A stretch of DNA of 56,450 nt from NCBI GenBank assembly GCA_021777995.1, contig JAJYCW010000010.1:1-56450 (forward strand), in the 5' to 3' direction. Below the pieces are notes generated by a model, which saw only the letters and a list, made by a program, of their open reading frames with translations, did not search any database and was not told the DNA's origin. Below, one piece after another: positions 40,934 through 50,816 of this stretch. Position 1 is the first letter of the stretch. Every line of letters begins with the position of its first letter. The DNA is from a bacterium. Lineage in GTDB: Bacteria; Armatimonadota; Chthonomonadetes; Chthonomonadales; Chthonomonadaceae. Made by a program: the position numbers and the translations under genes.

Positions 40934-42925
40934 TTAGGCCGCCTCCTGCAACTCCTCATCATCAGGCTTAGCAAGCAGCATTCTGCGTTTATCCCGCAAT
41001 TGACATACAGTACTGACATACGTCGCGTGAGACCACGTGAGCGGTGAGACAGATATTGGTGCACCATTATATGGGTTAATCTGCTCAGCCATTACTCCGG
41101 AGGGTAAGGCGTGTCGAATACACCAGCGCAGCAATTCAATTGCGCCGTCAAGATCCGAAAGGGTTTTGGCGCAGCTAATACGCCATTGTGCAAGCCACAT
41201 CGTGCACAAAAACCAAGGGTTACCGGGCACGTTTTCAAGGTCGCCGCTAACCTGATAGTAGTTGTCCCGTTGGTAGCGGGCAACCCCGCCTACCGGCGTG
41301 CGAACCCACAGCGTAGCCTCCAGATTTTCCATAGTCTCCCTGAGACGGGCATCCTCCGGGTCTAGAAAGCCGCAGATTAGCAAGCCCATTACGCTCACAT
41401 CGATTGTGCGATCTGGAACTACTCTCCCGTCCTCTAGCGAGACGCTGCGGAGGAACCGGCGGTCCTCAGGTGAATAGAGGTGTTTGTCAATGGCATGACG
41501 AATCTCGTCTGCCGACCGTAAATATCGTCTGCTGCGGTCAGCGTCGCCAAAAATATCCGCAAATCGGGCGGCCGCCATCAAACCTGCCCACACGCTTGCA
41601 GCAGTAAATGTGTGAACGCCGCGTCGTTCCTCCCATAAATCCCAACACATCTCGGGCAATCCTGTCGCATCATCTCTAAAGGACGCGAGAAAATCTGCAG
41701 CCGGTTCAATGAGGGACTTATAGACGCCTCGCAGGTAATCTACATCGCTCTGCATCTCGAAATGCCTTCCAAGAGCAAACAGCACCAAGGCAGTTTCATC
41801 TTCCTGAATAGGCAGTTGCGGGTTGCCGTTATGGTCTGCCCATGGATGCCACGAGGAACCGACGGAACCATCGGGATTGTACTTGTGCCAGAAATAACCC
41901 GATGGGTCGATTATATCCGCACAGAACGTGAAGAACCTTCGGGTGGTCTCGTGGTAGCCGGCCAAATCCAGGGCGTGAGCCACTAGAGCACCATCGCGGG
42001 GCCAGAGATAGGAATACGAGTCGCGATTGTATTGCATCACGTCGGAGTCGTTAGCAGCGATGATTGCACCGCGATTATCAATCTGAGTGCGAAGCACAAG
42101 CAGGCTTCGATGGTAGAACTTAACAACATCTGCCGGTAGTTCCGTAGGGTTATCACCCTTCGTTACCCAGAACTTCCAATAAGTGCGCACTCGGCGAAGT
42201 ATAGTTTCTGGACCAACGGAGCGAATATTCTGGTCAAGTGCCGTAACTTCTGCCATGTCACTGCCGGTGCAGATCCAGTAGTACGCTACGGCTTTATCCT
42301 TAACACGAACCATCACTCGACCCACAGAATCAACCGTTCCCTGGGAAATTGGGTTACGCGACAGGGAGCCGTCTTCAGCATCACGCCAGGTACCTTGGGC
42401 CTTGTGATGGCCAATAATTCCCACCGCATAGCTGGAGAGTCCCCAATCGCGTTCATTGGCACCACTGATCAATATCCAATGTCTGCCCTTGTAGTGAATG
42501 AGTGCCTTTTGACGGGGATCATAGTAGGCTGTGTCCCCCTCGCGAGAGCCGGCGATATTTAAATCCAGGTGCCAGAACAACCTTACATCCCGTTCACCAT
42601 CTTTCAAATTTTCCACTACTATTTTGCGAAGGTATACGTCACTGCTGCAGTCGACACAATCATGGCAAGTTAATTTTAGGCCCATATCCTGATGGACAAG
42701 TTCTACACAAGTTACCAGCGTATCATCTTCATATTTCAGGCTACGCTCCCAGCCATCATCAGATACCCATGTCATGCGGCCGTCGCACCATACCCCAAAA
42801 CGACAAGGATAGCCCATTGTATGGTTATACTGGCCAACATAAGGGTAGTATAGTTCACGAAGATTATAACGGTCGTCGAAGGCAACGAGTAGGTTGCCAT
42901 TACATACGGGCAGATCGCGCGGCAT
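40934..42925 (-). CDS. GH15 family glucoamylase-like glycoside hydrolase, cytoplasmic
   Basis: This 663-residue protein has an N-terminal beta-sandwich domain (about 1-260; ALFDDRYNLRELYYPYVGQYNH-type opening) and an (alpha/alpha)6 barrel (about 270-640). The acid is expected in CWDLWEERRG and the base in MAEQINPYNG, as in bacterial GH15 glucoamylases, glucodextranases and trehalases. YLWPRDGALVAHALD is another family hallmark. There is no signal peptide, so it acts inside the cell on dextrins or trehalose. AGGAG nine bases before the ATG supports the start. Confidence 0.92.
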   Translation of the reverse strand: MPRDLPVCNGNLLVAFDDRYNLRELYYPYVGQYNHTMGYPCRFGVWCDGRMTWVSDDGWERSLKYEDDTLVTCVELVHQDMGLKLTCHDCVDCSSDVYLRKIVVENLKDGERDVRLFWHLDLNIAGSREGDTAYYDPRQKALIHYKGRHWILISGANERDWGLSSYAVGIIGHHKAQGTWRDAEDGSLSRNPISQGTVDSVGRVMVRVKDKAVAYYWICTGSDMAEVTALDQNIRSVGPETILRRVRTYWKFWVTKGDNPTELPADVVKFYHRSLLVLRTQIDNRGAIIAANDSDVMQYNRDSYSYLWPRDGALVAHALDLAGYHETTRRFFTFCADIIDPSGYFWHKYNPDGSVGSSWHPWADHNGNPQLPIQEDETALVLFALGRHFEMQSDVDYLRGVYKSLIEPAADFLASFRDDATGLPEMCWDLWEERRGVHTFTAASVWAGLMAAARFADIFGDADRSRRYLRSADEIRHAIDKHLYSPEDRRFLRSVSLEDGRVVPDRTIDVSVMGLLICGFLDPEDARLRETMENLEATLWVRTPVGGVARYQRDNYYQVSGDLENVPGNPWFLCTMWLAQWRISCAKTLSDLDGAIELLRWCIRHALPSGVMAEQINPYNGAPISVSPLTWSHATYVSTVCQLRDKRRMLLAKPDDEELQEAA

Positions 42926-43117
42926 TTAGTTCCACTCCTGGAGAACGGTTTGTTCACATTCCTTGTGGCGTTCGGCAAACACGGGAGTCTTTGCCATAGG
43001 GTAATGTTCCACATCCGGAGCGAAAGGTTCCATAGTTTGTCTAGCAGAACGCGTAGCGGTCGCCAAAATGCCCTGCATAAAGTAAGAAATAAATGAAATT
43101 GAATTAACGGAGAGGTC

Positions 43118-44200
43118 ATGATGGCACAGAGACGTGGGCTCAACGGCACTGGCAAAAGCTCTGAGACGCTACTAAAGGAAATGATGACGCGCGGCCATGA
43201 GCGCGGCCTTTATTCGGCTGCAGTCGGTTTGGTAACCAACCAGTTTGAAACTGTGTTCAGCTTCGCTACCGGCTCGCTGTCTGATGACATTGACGCATCG
43301 CCTGCATCTATGTTGACCATTTTTGATGCGGCATCAATAACAAAGCCCATTACTGCCATGTTATTGCTGCAGTGTGTAGAACAGGGCCGCCTTCACCTGG
43401 AGCAGCCGCTAGCGGCATTGTTACCTGAAGCAGCCGAATCGGCGGCAGCAAAAGTAACAGTTCGGCAGCTAGCAACCCATACAAGTGGATTACCCGCCTG
43501 GAAGGCAATTCATCACGCTGCAAATCCTCTGAAGGCTCTGCTATCTACTCCATTGGAGGCAGAGCCTGGAACACAATATTGCTACAGCGACCTCGGCTAC
43601 ATTTTGCTGGGAACGATTATTATGCGATTGTGCGGTCGCCCGCTTGAGCATCTTGCATTCGACCAAATCTTTCGGCCTTTGGGCATGGGCGCAACGACAT
43701 TTAATCCACCACAGTCTGTGCACACCCGCATAGCAGCGACTACAGCGCCACTCGGGAAAGTCCACGATCCTAACGCCCGTGGTCTTGGTGGAGTGGCAGG
43801 CCACGCAGGAATCTTTACCACTGCTCAAGACCTTACGTTGCTTGGGAACTCCCTGTTGAACTCGTTGACCGGGACATTCGGCGAAAAGGTACCGCAAATT
43901 CTCTGCCCCGCCGCGGCCAGACTGGCAGCTTTAAGGCAAACCCCTACGCCGTTACCGGCCCACACCATTGGGTGGTTTGCGTGGCCGAATGGATATCTGC
44001 CAAAGGCTGATCTGTTATCCGATCAAACGTTCGGACACACCGGGTTCACAGGCACCATGATGCTTATTGACCCGAGCACCAACACCCTTGTAATACTGCT
44101 TACCAATCGTGTCCTGTTTGAGAACAGCAACGATGGATCAGAGGTGCTCACGTTGCGGCGCCTATTTGCTAACGTGGCCGGAAGCCTGGTAAGAGGCTAG
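43118..44200 (+). CDS. Beta-lactamase-fold serine hydrolase (class C / PBP-like)
   Basis: The 360-residue protein has the SxxK motif in DAASITKPITAMLL near 70, the Tyr motif YSDLGYILLG near 155 (YSD where YxN is typical), and HTGFTG near 310 replacing KTG. These are the features of the beta-lactamase/transpeptidase-like family that includes esterases and D-aminopeptidases. There is no clear signal peptide, so a cytoplasmic esterase or peptidase is more likely than a cell-wall enzyme. Two ATG codons are adjacent at 43118 and 43121; GGAGAGG favours the second. Confidence 0.88.
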   Translation: MMAQRRGLNGTGKSSETLLKEMMTRGHERGLYSAAVGLVTNQFETVFSFATGSLSDDIDASPASMLTIFDAASITKPITAMLLLQCVEQGRLHLEQPLAALLPEAAESAAAKVTVRQLATHTSGLPAWKAIHHAANPLKALLSTPLEAEPGTQYCYSDLGYILLGTIIMRLCGRPLEHLAFDQIFRPLGMGATTFNPPQSVHTRIAATTAPLGKVHDPNARGLGGVAGHAGIFTTAQDLTLLGNSLLNSLTGTFGEKVPQILCPAAARLAALRQTPTPLPAHTIGWFAWPNGYLPKADLLSDQTFGHTGFTGTMMLIDPSTNTLVILLTNRVLFENSNDGSEVLTLRRLFANVAGSLVRG

Positions 44201-44263
44201 CCGGCCAGCATTAGGGTCTTAGAGAACGATCAACTCAGGCGCATCCAAGGCGCCTTACGGCCG

Positions 44264-45076
44264 TTATTGTGGTGGACCGGGAGGGCCCCCCATCATACCT
44301 GGCCCTCGGCGCATGGGGTGTGCATTCTCGTAGCTGGTAGCTGCAGCTCGTTGAGTTGAAGTGAAGACAGCAAAAACCGAGGCCCGATTTTGCGCCCGCA
44401 TCTGCTGCATGTTGGTGCGCATCTGCTGAAAATCATGGTTCTGCATCGCGGCCATCATTTCCGACTGCATCTTCTTTCTGCTATTGACGGCTATGGACGA
44501 TAGTTTGGCTTCCTGACTGGCAGAAAGATGTAGCACAGGGTATGCTCCCGCACCTACACCCGCCATATCGAGTGCCGATGCAGCATTTAAGAGGCGGGGC
44601 AGCTTGGTTTTTTGTGAGGCATCAAGGGTGGCGACAATCTTGGCTTCGTCGTCTTGCATTGCCGTGCGCATCTTCATCATGTTCTGCATCATCATGGGGG
44701 GAGGACCGCCCGGAGGTGGACCGCCAGGGCCTCCCGGAGGTGGTCCGCCTGGTCCGCCCATACGACCACGGCCCCTTCCGCCGAACATACTCTGTCGCTC
44801 TGTACGGAACGACTTTTGAATTGCCTCTATCTTTGTGGCTTGTTCTGCAGATAGGCCCAGTCCAGCTTTCAATACGGAAATCGGAAGGGTGACCGCGGAA
44901 CCGCCCATCATCGGCCCGCCCATCATTGGCCCGCCCATCATTGGCCCGCGCATCATGGGTCCACCCATCATACCACCACCTGGGCCCTGCGCAAGTACTG
45001 CAGTACCACATAGTGCCAGCGAGACAGCACACATTGCTGTAAGAGCGGGCAGGTAGTGGCCTTTACTTCTGTTCAT
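44264..45076 (-). CDS. Spy/CpxP-like periplasmic protein with Gly-Met and Gly-Pro repeats
   Basis: The 270-residue protein has a Sec signal peptide (ending VLAQ), a repeated GGPMM stretch, a first LSAEQ helix motif (an LTxxQ-like Spy signature), a Pro-Gly-rich region (GGPPPGGPGG), and a second LSASQ motif, then Met- and Gln-rich helices and a Met-Gly-Pro tail. Spy and CpxP are periplasmic chaperones or metal-stress proteins, and Met-rich segments could bind Cu(I) or act as a redox sink. The ATG at 45076 is chosen because AGGAG is ten bases upstream and it gives a proper signal peptide. Confidence 0.75.
   Translation of the reverse strand: MNRSKGHYLPALTAMCAVSLALCGTAVLAQGPGGGMMGGPMMRGPMMGGPMMGGPMMGGSAVTLPISVLKAGLGLSAEQATKIEAIQKSFRTERQSMFGGRGRGRMGGPGGPPPGGPGGPPPGGPPPMMMQNMMKMRTAMQDDEAKIVATLDASQKTKLPRLLNAASALDMAGVGAGAYPVLHLSASQEAKLSSIAVNSRKKMQSEMMAAMQNHDFQQMRTNMQQMRAQNRASVFAVFTSTQRAAATSYENAHPMRRGPGMMGGPPGPPQ
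44901..44975. repeat. Five tandem 15-bp repeats coding GGPMM
   Basis: Five imperfect copies of CCGCCCATCATTGGC in a row encode the GGPMM units of the Spy-like protein. The two central copies are identical, a sign of recent expansion by slippage or unequal exchange. Confidence 0.85.
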
Positions 45077-45279
45077 AGACGTCGTACTCCTCTTCATATT
45101 GGGGTGCACCATCTTTTCCGGTTCACACCCGCCTCAGTGTTACACCCTAACATGAAACAGGCATGAATGAATGGCTTGAACGTTAACACCCACTGTAAAA
45201 TAATGTAAACATTATCCAACCTTACGACGACGGTACCTATGAATCGTTCCTGCTAAAGCAAAGCATGGGTTTCCAACAA

Positions 45280-46881
45280 CTAGAACCCTGCGGCGTGACC
45301 ATCTGCCCGCAGGTCGGATCCTGCCATAAAGCAGTTGGCACCCTGCGGGCGGACAATACACTGCACAGTACTACCGTGTCCGTAGGCCGAAAGTTGTTGA
45401 GTATGATGTCCTAGTTCCTTAAGTCTGTTTACTACGTCCTCACCCACCCTATCCTCTATTGCGAGGAATTCGGTTTCTGCATCCGTACGCACCCCCTCCC
45501 CATGCTGCCACCGCGGCGCCTCAATAGCCTCCTGAGGGTTCATCCCAAAGTCAACGATGTTGCTTATCATCTGGAAGTTTGTCTGAACCTGATAGTCTGC
45601 ACCAGGAGTACCTCCAACGGCTTCAAGCCTGGAATGCCCATGTTGTTCGCGGGTGACTAGCCACGTATTAAGCGTATGGACCGGCCGCTTGCCTGGAGCG
45701 AGCGCGTTTGGGTGCTGAGGGTCTAAGGAAAAGCTGGTCATCCTATTGTTTAGAAGTATCCCAGTTCCAGGTACCATTGCGCCACTTCCATATCCCCAAA
45801 ACACACTCTGGATGAAACTAATTGCATTTCCCTCCCGGTCGGCAACGCAGAAATAGGTGGTGTCGTGCGGGACCTCCCCTGCGGAGGCTGAATGGTTGGC
45901 TCTTCTCATATCTATTCCCGCTGCCCGTATTCTCGCGTAATCTTTCGACAGGAGAGTAGAAATGGGTACATCAACGAAAGCCGGATCCCCCAGGTACCGC
46001 CACCGATCAGCAAATGCTAGCTTTTTGGCCTCAACCATCAAATGAATTAACTCAGCACTATTATGCCCCATTGCTTTTGCGTCAAATTGCTCCAGAATAT
46101 TTAGCTCCTGAAGTAAAATGTGTCCTTGAGACGACGGGGGCTGACCATAAACGACTACATCGCGATATTGCGTGGCAAGTGGGTTCAACACCTGGGTGCG
46201 GTGATCGGCAAGATCGTTCACACTTATATATCCACCTGTTTGAGCACATGCTGATGCAATTGCCTTTGCAACGGTCCCTCGGTAGAAACCATCAACGCCC
46301 TGCACGGCCAGGGCCTCAAGAGTTTCAGCCAGATCGGGCTGCAGTAGCGTGGATCCCGCGTGAGGTAACGAGGAACTTCCGGTTAGCGTGGACAGTGTTG
46401 TTGGAAATTCGGTCCACAGCGCACTACTACCGGCAAACGCGGCGGCAGTGCGCGTACCTGCAGGATAGCCTTCCCGAGCGTATTGAATGGCGGGCTCAAG
46501 GCAACGTTCGCGACTAAGCAGGCCCCAGCGATCATGCATAACACACCACAGGTGTGGAAGTCCTGGAACCGCAGCTGCAGCCGTACCACGGGTGGGGATG
46601 CCTGTTTTTAGCGCCTCGGGAGTTGCCGACATCGGCGCCTTACCCGCGCCATTTAGGGCTGTCACGGTGCCAGACCCTGCCTCATATACAAGCGCAAACC
46701 CATCGCCTCCAAGGTGGCTATTATGTGGTTCGGTAACGCAGAGCACTGCGGATGCTGCAAGCGCCGCATCTGCGAATGAGCCGCCTTCCATTAGCATCTT
46801 TAACCCACAGCTCACCGCTAGCGGCTGAGATGCCGCAATCACTCCGTTTTTACCATACACCACTCCGCGATGCTGTTTCAT
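45280..46881 (-). CDS. ggt: Gamma-glutamyltransferase family protein, no signal peptide
   Basis: The 533-residue protein is a full Ntn-hydrolase precursor: ASQPLAVSCGLKMLMEGGSFADAALA, HNSHLGGDGFALVYE, and the expected autoprocessing site before the nucleophile Thr in PHDTTYFCVADREGNAISF near 340. The C-terminal subunit keeps AVGGTPGADYQVQTNFQ. GGT cleaves gamma-glutamyl bonds of glutathione or polyglutamate. Unlike E. coli Ggt there is no signal peptide, so it resembles the cytoplasmic YwrD-like branch. GGGGAAG precedes the ATG. Confidence 0.93.
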   Translation of the reverse strand: MKQHRGVVYGKNGVIAASQPLAVSCGLKMLMEGGSFADAALAASAVLCVTEPHNSHLGGDGFALVYEAGSGTVTALNGAGKAPMSATPEALKTGIPTRGTAAAAVPGLPHLWCVMHDRWGLLSRERCLEPAIQYAREGYPAGTRTAAAFAGSSALWTEFPTTLSTLTGSSSLPHAGSTLLQPDLAETLEALAVQGVDGFYRGTVAKAIASACAQTGGYISVNDLADHRTQVLNPLATQYRDVVVYGQPPSSQGHILLQELNILEQFDAKAMGHNSAELIHLMVEAKKLAFADRWRYLGDPAFVDVPISTLLSKDYARIRAAGIDMRRANHSASAGEVPHDTTYFCVADREGNAISFIQSVFWGYGSGAMVPGTGILLNNRMTSFSLDPQHPNALAPGKRPVHTLNTWLVTREQHGHSRLEAVGGTPGADYQVQTNFQMISNIVDFGMNPQEAIEAPRWQHGEGVRTDAETEFLAIEDRVGEDVVNRLKELGHHTQQLSAYGHGSTVQCIVRPQGANCFMAGSDLRADGHAAGF

Positions 46882-47504
46882 TCGTAGCTTCCCCTCTAGT
46901 GATCAATTCGCCTATTGTACCGCTGTTGTTTATATCCCCGTGTTTAATCTCAGCAATAGTGCCTTAAATCATCGTGTGCGCATGAATCAACTGGTACAGA
47001 GGGCCATGCAAATGACCAGTACATTGGTGGTACACGCAGGATTTACAGCCATTAGCGGATAACGTATTTCACACGGCTAAATGCAGTCCACCGCTGTCAC
47101 CAGAGATGTGTTAGCTGCCTTGATACCCTTGTAACTAGACAGACCGGCTCTTGAGCGCACGCCGTATAGTTTCCACGAAGAAAGTGTGAAGTGCAGTGTT
47201 AAACGCCCGAACACTTTAATGAACCGGTCTATGTGATGGAGCTGTCATACAATGGAAGTTGTCCTGAAAAGGCGCCTACACCCTCCTTCCATTGTTGACT
47301 ACCAGGCCCTGTTCGTCCTAGTCCTTTTTAGAATGACGGTCAACTGTGCCAACTTACCACACCCAGCGACATGCCGAATCGCAAAGAATGTGCAAATCTT
47401 TGGCTTCACACCTGGCTTACTTGCTTGCTGGGTCGCGGTACTACCCTATTCGCTAGGGCAGCGAAGCCATAGCATAAAAACTCAACGCCAACCAGGAGGC
47501 AACC
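46882..47504. other. Intergenic region of about 620 bases between ggt and GH32
   Basis: No convincing protein gene is seen; a 94-residue frame at 47252-47536 overlaps the GH32 start and has no ribosome binding site. CAATGGAAG (47250-47258) and CTTCCATTG (47286-47294) can form a 9-bp hairpin with a 27-base loop in the GH32 leader. Promoters for both divergent genes are expected here. Confidence 0.45.
47494..47499 (+). promoter_or_regulatory. Ribosome binding site fixing a TTG start for the GH32 gene
   Basis: AGGAGG five bases before the TTG at 47505. No in-frame ATG lies near, and the GH32 fold starts soon after. Confidence 0.8.
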
Positions 47505-48842
47505 TTGTCAGCAGCACGCCAAGATCTTTATCGTGAGAAATACCGCCCGCAATATCACTTCACGGCCCGCCAATGGACCGTTAACGTGTTAAATCCCGAT
47601 AAGCAGGAGGAGGGCTGGCTAAATGATCCTAACGGACTTATATTCCTCAACGGGGAATATCACCTATTTGCTCAACGATGGGCTAAATGCTGGATACATG
47701 CGGTCAGTAAGGACCTCATCCATTGGAAGGAGGTACAACCAGCCTTCTGGGACGATGACCGGTTTGGCACCGGCGTACAGTCTGGCAGCACCGTTTATGA
47801 CACCCAAAACACGTCGGGATTAGCACACAGTACCGCACACCCTGCACTCATTGCGTTCTGGTCAGGATTTGACAACATGAGCCAATGCATTTCTGTGAGT
47901 CTCGATAGCGGCGAAACGTGGACAAAATACGATGGAAACCCATTGTTCCTACACCCCGAGAGGGATCCGAAAGTTTTCTGGTATGAGCCGACAGGATCAT
48001 GGTTCATGGTTCTTTCTTGCCATGGTAGCTACGAATTCTTTTCCTCGTATGACCTATTACATTGGACACCTACTAAATGTGTGATCCCAAATAGCTACGA
48101 GTGCCCAGATATCTTCAGATTACCGATTGAAGGCGATATGAACAACCAAAAATGGGTGCTTGTTCGCGGTGACGGTAGCTACTCGATCGGCAACTTCGAT
48201 GGAGATTCGTTTGTCGAGGAGACCGTACAAATCAGGAGTGATCAGGGACCTAATTTCTATGCCACCATGTCCTGGGGCGATATCCCAGACCATCCTGGCC
48301 GGCGTATACAGATTGCATGGATGCGTGGAGGTTTATACCCTGACATGCCGTTTAATCAGCAGATGTCCTTTCCCTGCGACCTTAGCCTAAAACAAACGGC
48401 ATGTGGTGTGAGAATGTTGCGAACTCCCATACCGGAGGTCAAATGCCTACACGGAGACCCCACAACGCTTAACGATCAGGTGCTAACGAAGTCTGAAACA
48501 ATTACCATCCCTTCATACGAGGGACTGTTACATCTAAAGCTTCAGCTGGACGTAGCAAACGAAGGCGCATTCGAAATAGAAGTTTTCGGTACATCTGTGC
48601 AATTCACCTCCCATACTGTGGCATGCCTGAGCGCCCCTGTCGCACTGATCGAACCCTTGGGCAAGGTTGAGATGTTGGTAGATCGAACATCCATTGAGGT
48701 ATTCGTCAATGACGGCGAAGTTTCGTTGTCAGCCTGTTTTTTGCCGCGTACCGAGGAGATGATTATTCGGTGCCTTTGCGGATCGGTGGTAATTCGAGAC
48801 GCGTCCATTTTTCCTCTTCGCTCAATTTGGATCCCAGATTAA
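47505..48842 (+). CDS. GH32 family hydrolase (sucrose/fructan hydrolase), cytoplasmic
   Basis: The 445-residue protein is a five-bladed propeller plus C-terminal beta-sandwich: NDPNG near 43 holds the nucleophile Asp, ERDPKVFWY near 145 the transition-state Asp, and YECPDIFRLP near 200 the acid/base Glu. It hydrolyses sucrose, sucrose-6-phosphate or small fructans. There is no signal peptide. No transporter, kinase or regulator is adjacent, so the gene is not in a typical sucrose or fructan operon. The start is TTG. Confidence 0.93.
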   Translation: MSAARQDLYREKYRPQYHFTARQWTVNVLNPDKQEEGWLNDPNGLIFLNGEYHLFAQRWAKCWIHAVSKDLIHWKEVQPAFWDDDRFGTGVQSGSTVYDTQNTSGLAHSTAHPALIAFWSGFDNMSQCISVSLDSGETWTKYDGNPLFLHPERDPKVFWYEPTGSWFMVLSCHGSYEFFSSYDLLHWTPTKCVIPNSYECPDIFRLPIEGDMNNQKWVLVRGDGSYSIGNFDGDSFVEETVQIRSDQGPNFYATMSWGDIPDHPGRRIQIAWMRGGLYPDMPFNQQMSFPCDLSLKQTACGVRMLRTPIPEVKCLHGDPTTLNDQVLTKSETITIPSYEGLLHLKLQLDVANEGAFEIEVFGTSVQFTSHTVACLSAPVALIEPLGKVEMLVDRTSIEVFVNDGEVSLSACFLPRTEEMIIRCLCGSVVIRDASIFPLRSIWIPD

Positions 48843-48906
48843 GGATTTGTGATAAACTTCAAACACTGAGTGATGAAGATGCTGCTTAATACATTCAAAT
48901 GAACTC

Positions 48907-49953
48907 TTGCAATTAAATATAGGATGTGTGAGGTGCATTGAAGACGATCACACACTGTCGCCTTCCGTCTGGTCATCTCGTGGATATCTATCACAAATGG
49001 CAAACACCTATTTGCAAACATTATTACAAGGCGCAAGAAGGTCACGCCGGTTGCGACTGGCTGCCAGAGACCTCTTGGACCAGGACCCGAAGGTGCGCCA
49101 TAATTCACGCTTAACCCTTCTTGCTGACCCAAAGGCTGCGGATCCGATATTGACTGAGCTCATTGTCCGTAACCGGTCACGACACTCTATCGAGGCAGCA
49201 TCTGTTTTGTTCGCGCTAGACACCGTTCGTGGAGCGTATGCCATACTCGCACTATGCGCCGATGAATATATGGTCCGCTGGTATGAACAGCCTCTAGCAG
49301 CGGCACTCGGCAGTATTCCTGATGATGTGCGAATGCGCACATTGGAGGACGCACTAGACAGAATTGCAAATCGACCCTGTTCAGTTGATTGGGCATATGC
49401 GTTAGCGACTAATTCAATCTGTTCGCTTCAGGTTAAGCCCTTGAGAATAAGCTCGGATTTGTGGAACAGGATTTTGCGTACCCCAGCAGACACCGCCTCC
49501 GAGTGGGCATTGTGGCGGTGCCTAATCAGCTACCAGCCGCGGCTTCCGGCACCGCCAGCAAATCTGGAGGCCATAAACTCCAATGCCGCACTTTCCTTGC
49601 GCGTAGCAGCCGTTGAAACAATCTTGACCGTGGAGCAACCACGTGCCCTTGCACTGTTCGCAAATGCAGTTGCTGCCGACGACATTAACGCCCATGCAGC
49701 GGTTATTTATGGGCTGCTCCGCCTGCATAATCCCAAGCACATCCCCCTGTTGCATGCCATAATTTCTTCCAGCCGCCACCCATTACAGCGAGATGCTATT
49801 ATTGTCGCAAAAGCAATAGGTGCGGACGTCACCGACGTACTAACTTTGGTGCGTCCAGCTGGGGTAGCAGCTCAAGATTATGCACTGCTACTTAAAAGTG
49901 CGACGACGACGACTTCTAATGGGTCACCATTGGCAGTAGACAACACTGAATAA
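48907..49953 (+). CDS. Alpha-helical repeat (HEAT-like) protein of unknown function
   Basis: About 320 residues of regularly spaced amphipathic helices rich in Ala and Leu, with features such as VRHNSRLTLLADPKAADPIL and ISSSRHPLQRDAIIVAKAIGA, suggest a HEAT or similar solenoid. There is no signal peptide, membrane segment or catalytic motif. The start is unclear: the TTG at 48907 and the ATG at 48997 (MANTYLQ) both lack a good ribosome binding site; the latter fits the helical region better. The HAD gene follows by 21 bases, so they may be one operon. Confidence 0.6.
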   Translation: MQLNIGCVRCIEDDHTLSPSVWSSRGYLSQMANTYLQTLLQGARRSRRLRLAARDLLDQDPKVRHNSRLTLLADPKAADPILTELIVRNRSRHSIEAASVLFALDTVRGAYAILALCADEYMVRWYEQPLAAALGSIPDDVRMRTLEDALDRIANRPCSVDWAYALATNSICSLQVKPLRISSDLWNRILRTPADTASEWALWRCLISYQPRLPAPPANLEAINSNAALSLRVAAVETILTVEQPRALALFANAVAADDINAHAAVIYGLLRLHNPKHIPLLHAIISSSRHPLQRDAIIVAKAIGADVTDVLTLVRPAGVAAQDYALLLKSATTTTSNGSPLAVDNTE

Positions 49954-49974
49954 CTAGACATAAAGGAAGCACTT

Positions 49975-50784
49975 TTGAATCACAGGTACAAACTTTGCGC
50001 CATCGACCTTGATGACACACTGCTAAATAGCAATCACGAGGTGTCAGAATACACGCGCAAAACCGTTGAACAAGCGATGCAGCGCGATATCACGGTGGTA
50101 ATCGCCTCTGGCAGGATGTTTGAAACCACGCTACCAACAGCACGAACATTGGGGATTAGCAGCCCGATCATATGCTACAACGGAGCAATGATCCGACACC
50201 CCATAACTGGTGACATCCTGGAGGAGCAAAACGTTCCTGCTTCCATTGCCATTGAAGTTATGGATTTCGCACAATCTCAGGGCATGCAGCTTAATTTCTA
50301 TCTTCACGACCACATATATTCCGCGAACAGAAATCAGTGGATGGAGCTGTATCAACGTCGAACCGGTGCACCTTATGAGGTAATAGACAATTTTAACGAA
50401 AGGCTTCGTGGCGAAAGCCCAACAAAGCTCATCATCGTGGATGCACCTGCTACCATTGAACGGCTTCTACCAGAGATGAAAGAACGCTTCTTCGGTAAGA
50501 TTAATGTTATGCGCAGTAATGCAGAATATCTTGAATTTCTGCCTAAAGAAGCTAATAAAGGCACTGCACTCGCCAATTTGTCTAGCTCACTTTCAATCGC
50601 CCGTGAGGAGATAGTGGCATTTGGAGACAGCTGGAACGACATACCGATGCTGAAATGGGCGGGCCATTCCGTCGCAGTAGCGAATGCCAAGCCAGAAGTG
50701 CAGGCGATTGCAGACGAAATAACCGGAACGTGCGATGAAGATGGAGTAGCGAAGGCATTAGCCCGCCTTTTTCACCTGGACTGA
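49975..50784 (+). CDS. Cof-type HAD-superfamily phosphatase
   Basis: The 269-residue protein has motif I AIDLDDTLLNSN, motif II IASGR, a C2B cap region, and motif IV AFGDSWNDIPML near 218. Cof-type enzymes remove phosphate from sugar phosphates, FMN or thiamine intermediates; specificity is broad. The start is TTG, with AAGGA seven bases upstream. It lies 32 bases before the PPK2 gene. Confidence 0.93.
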   Translation: MNHRYKLCAIDLDDTLLNSNHEVSEYTRKTVEQAMQRDITVVIASGRMFETTLPTARTLGISSPIICYNGAMIRHPITGDILEEQNVPASIAIEVMDFAQSQGMQLNFYLHDHIYSANRNQWMELYQRRTGAPYEVIDNFNERLRGESPTKLIIVDAPATIERLLPEMKERFFGKINVMRSNAEYLEFLPKEANKGTALANLSSSLSIAREEIVAFGDSWNDIPMLKWAGHSVAVANAKPEVQAIADEITGTCDEDGVAKALARLFHLD

Positions 50785-50816
50785 ACCGCTTACCCAACTC
50801 TAAAGGAGAGTCTACC

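Noticed and set aside
42502-42999. 165-residue frame antisense to the GH15 start
   Set aside because: Shadow of the GH15 coding sequence without a ribosome binding site.
44901-44975. CRISPR array
   Set aside because: The 15-bp units are contiguous without spacers and encode a protein repeat.
47252-47536. 94-residue frame on the plus strand before GH32
   Set aside because: No ribosome binding site, overlaps the well-supported GH32 start, and composition is unlike a protein.
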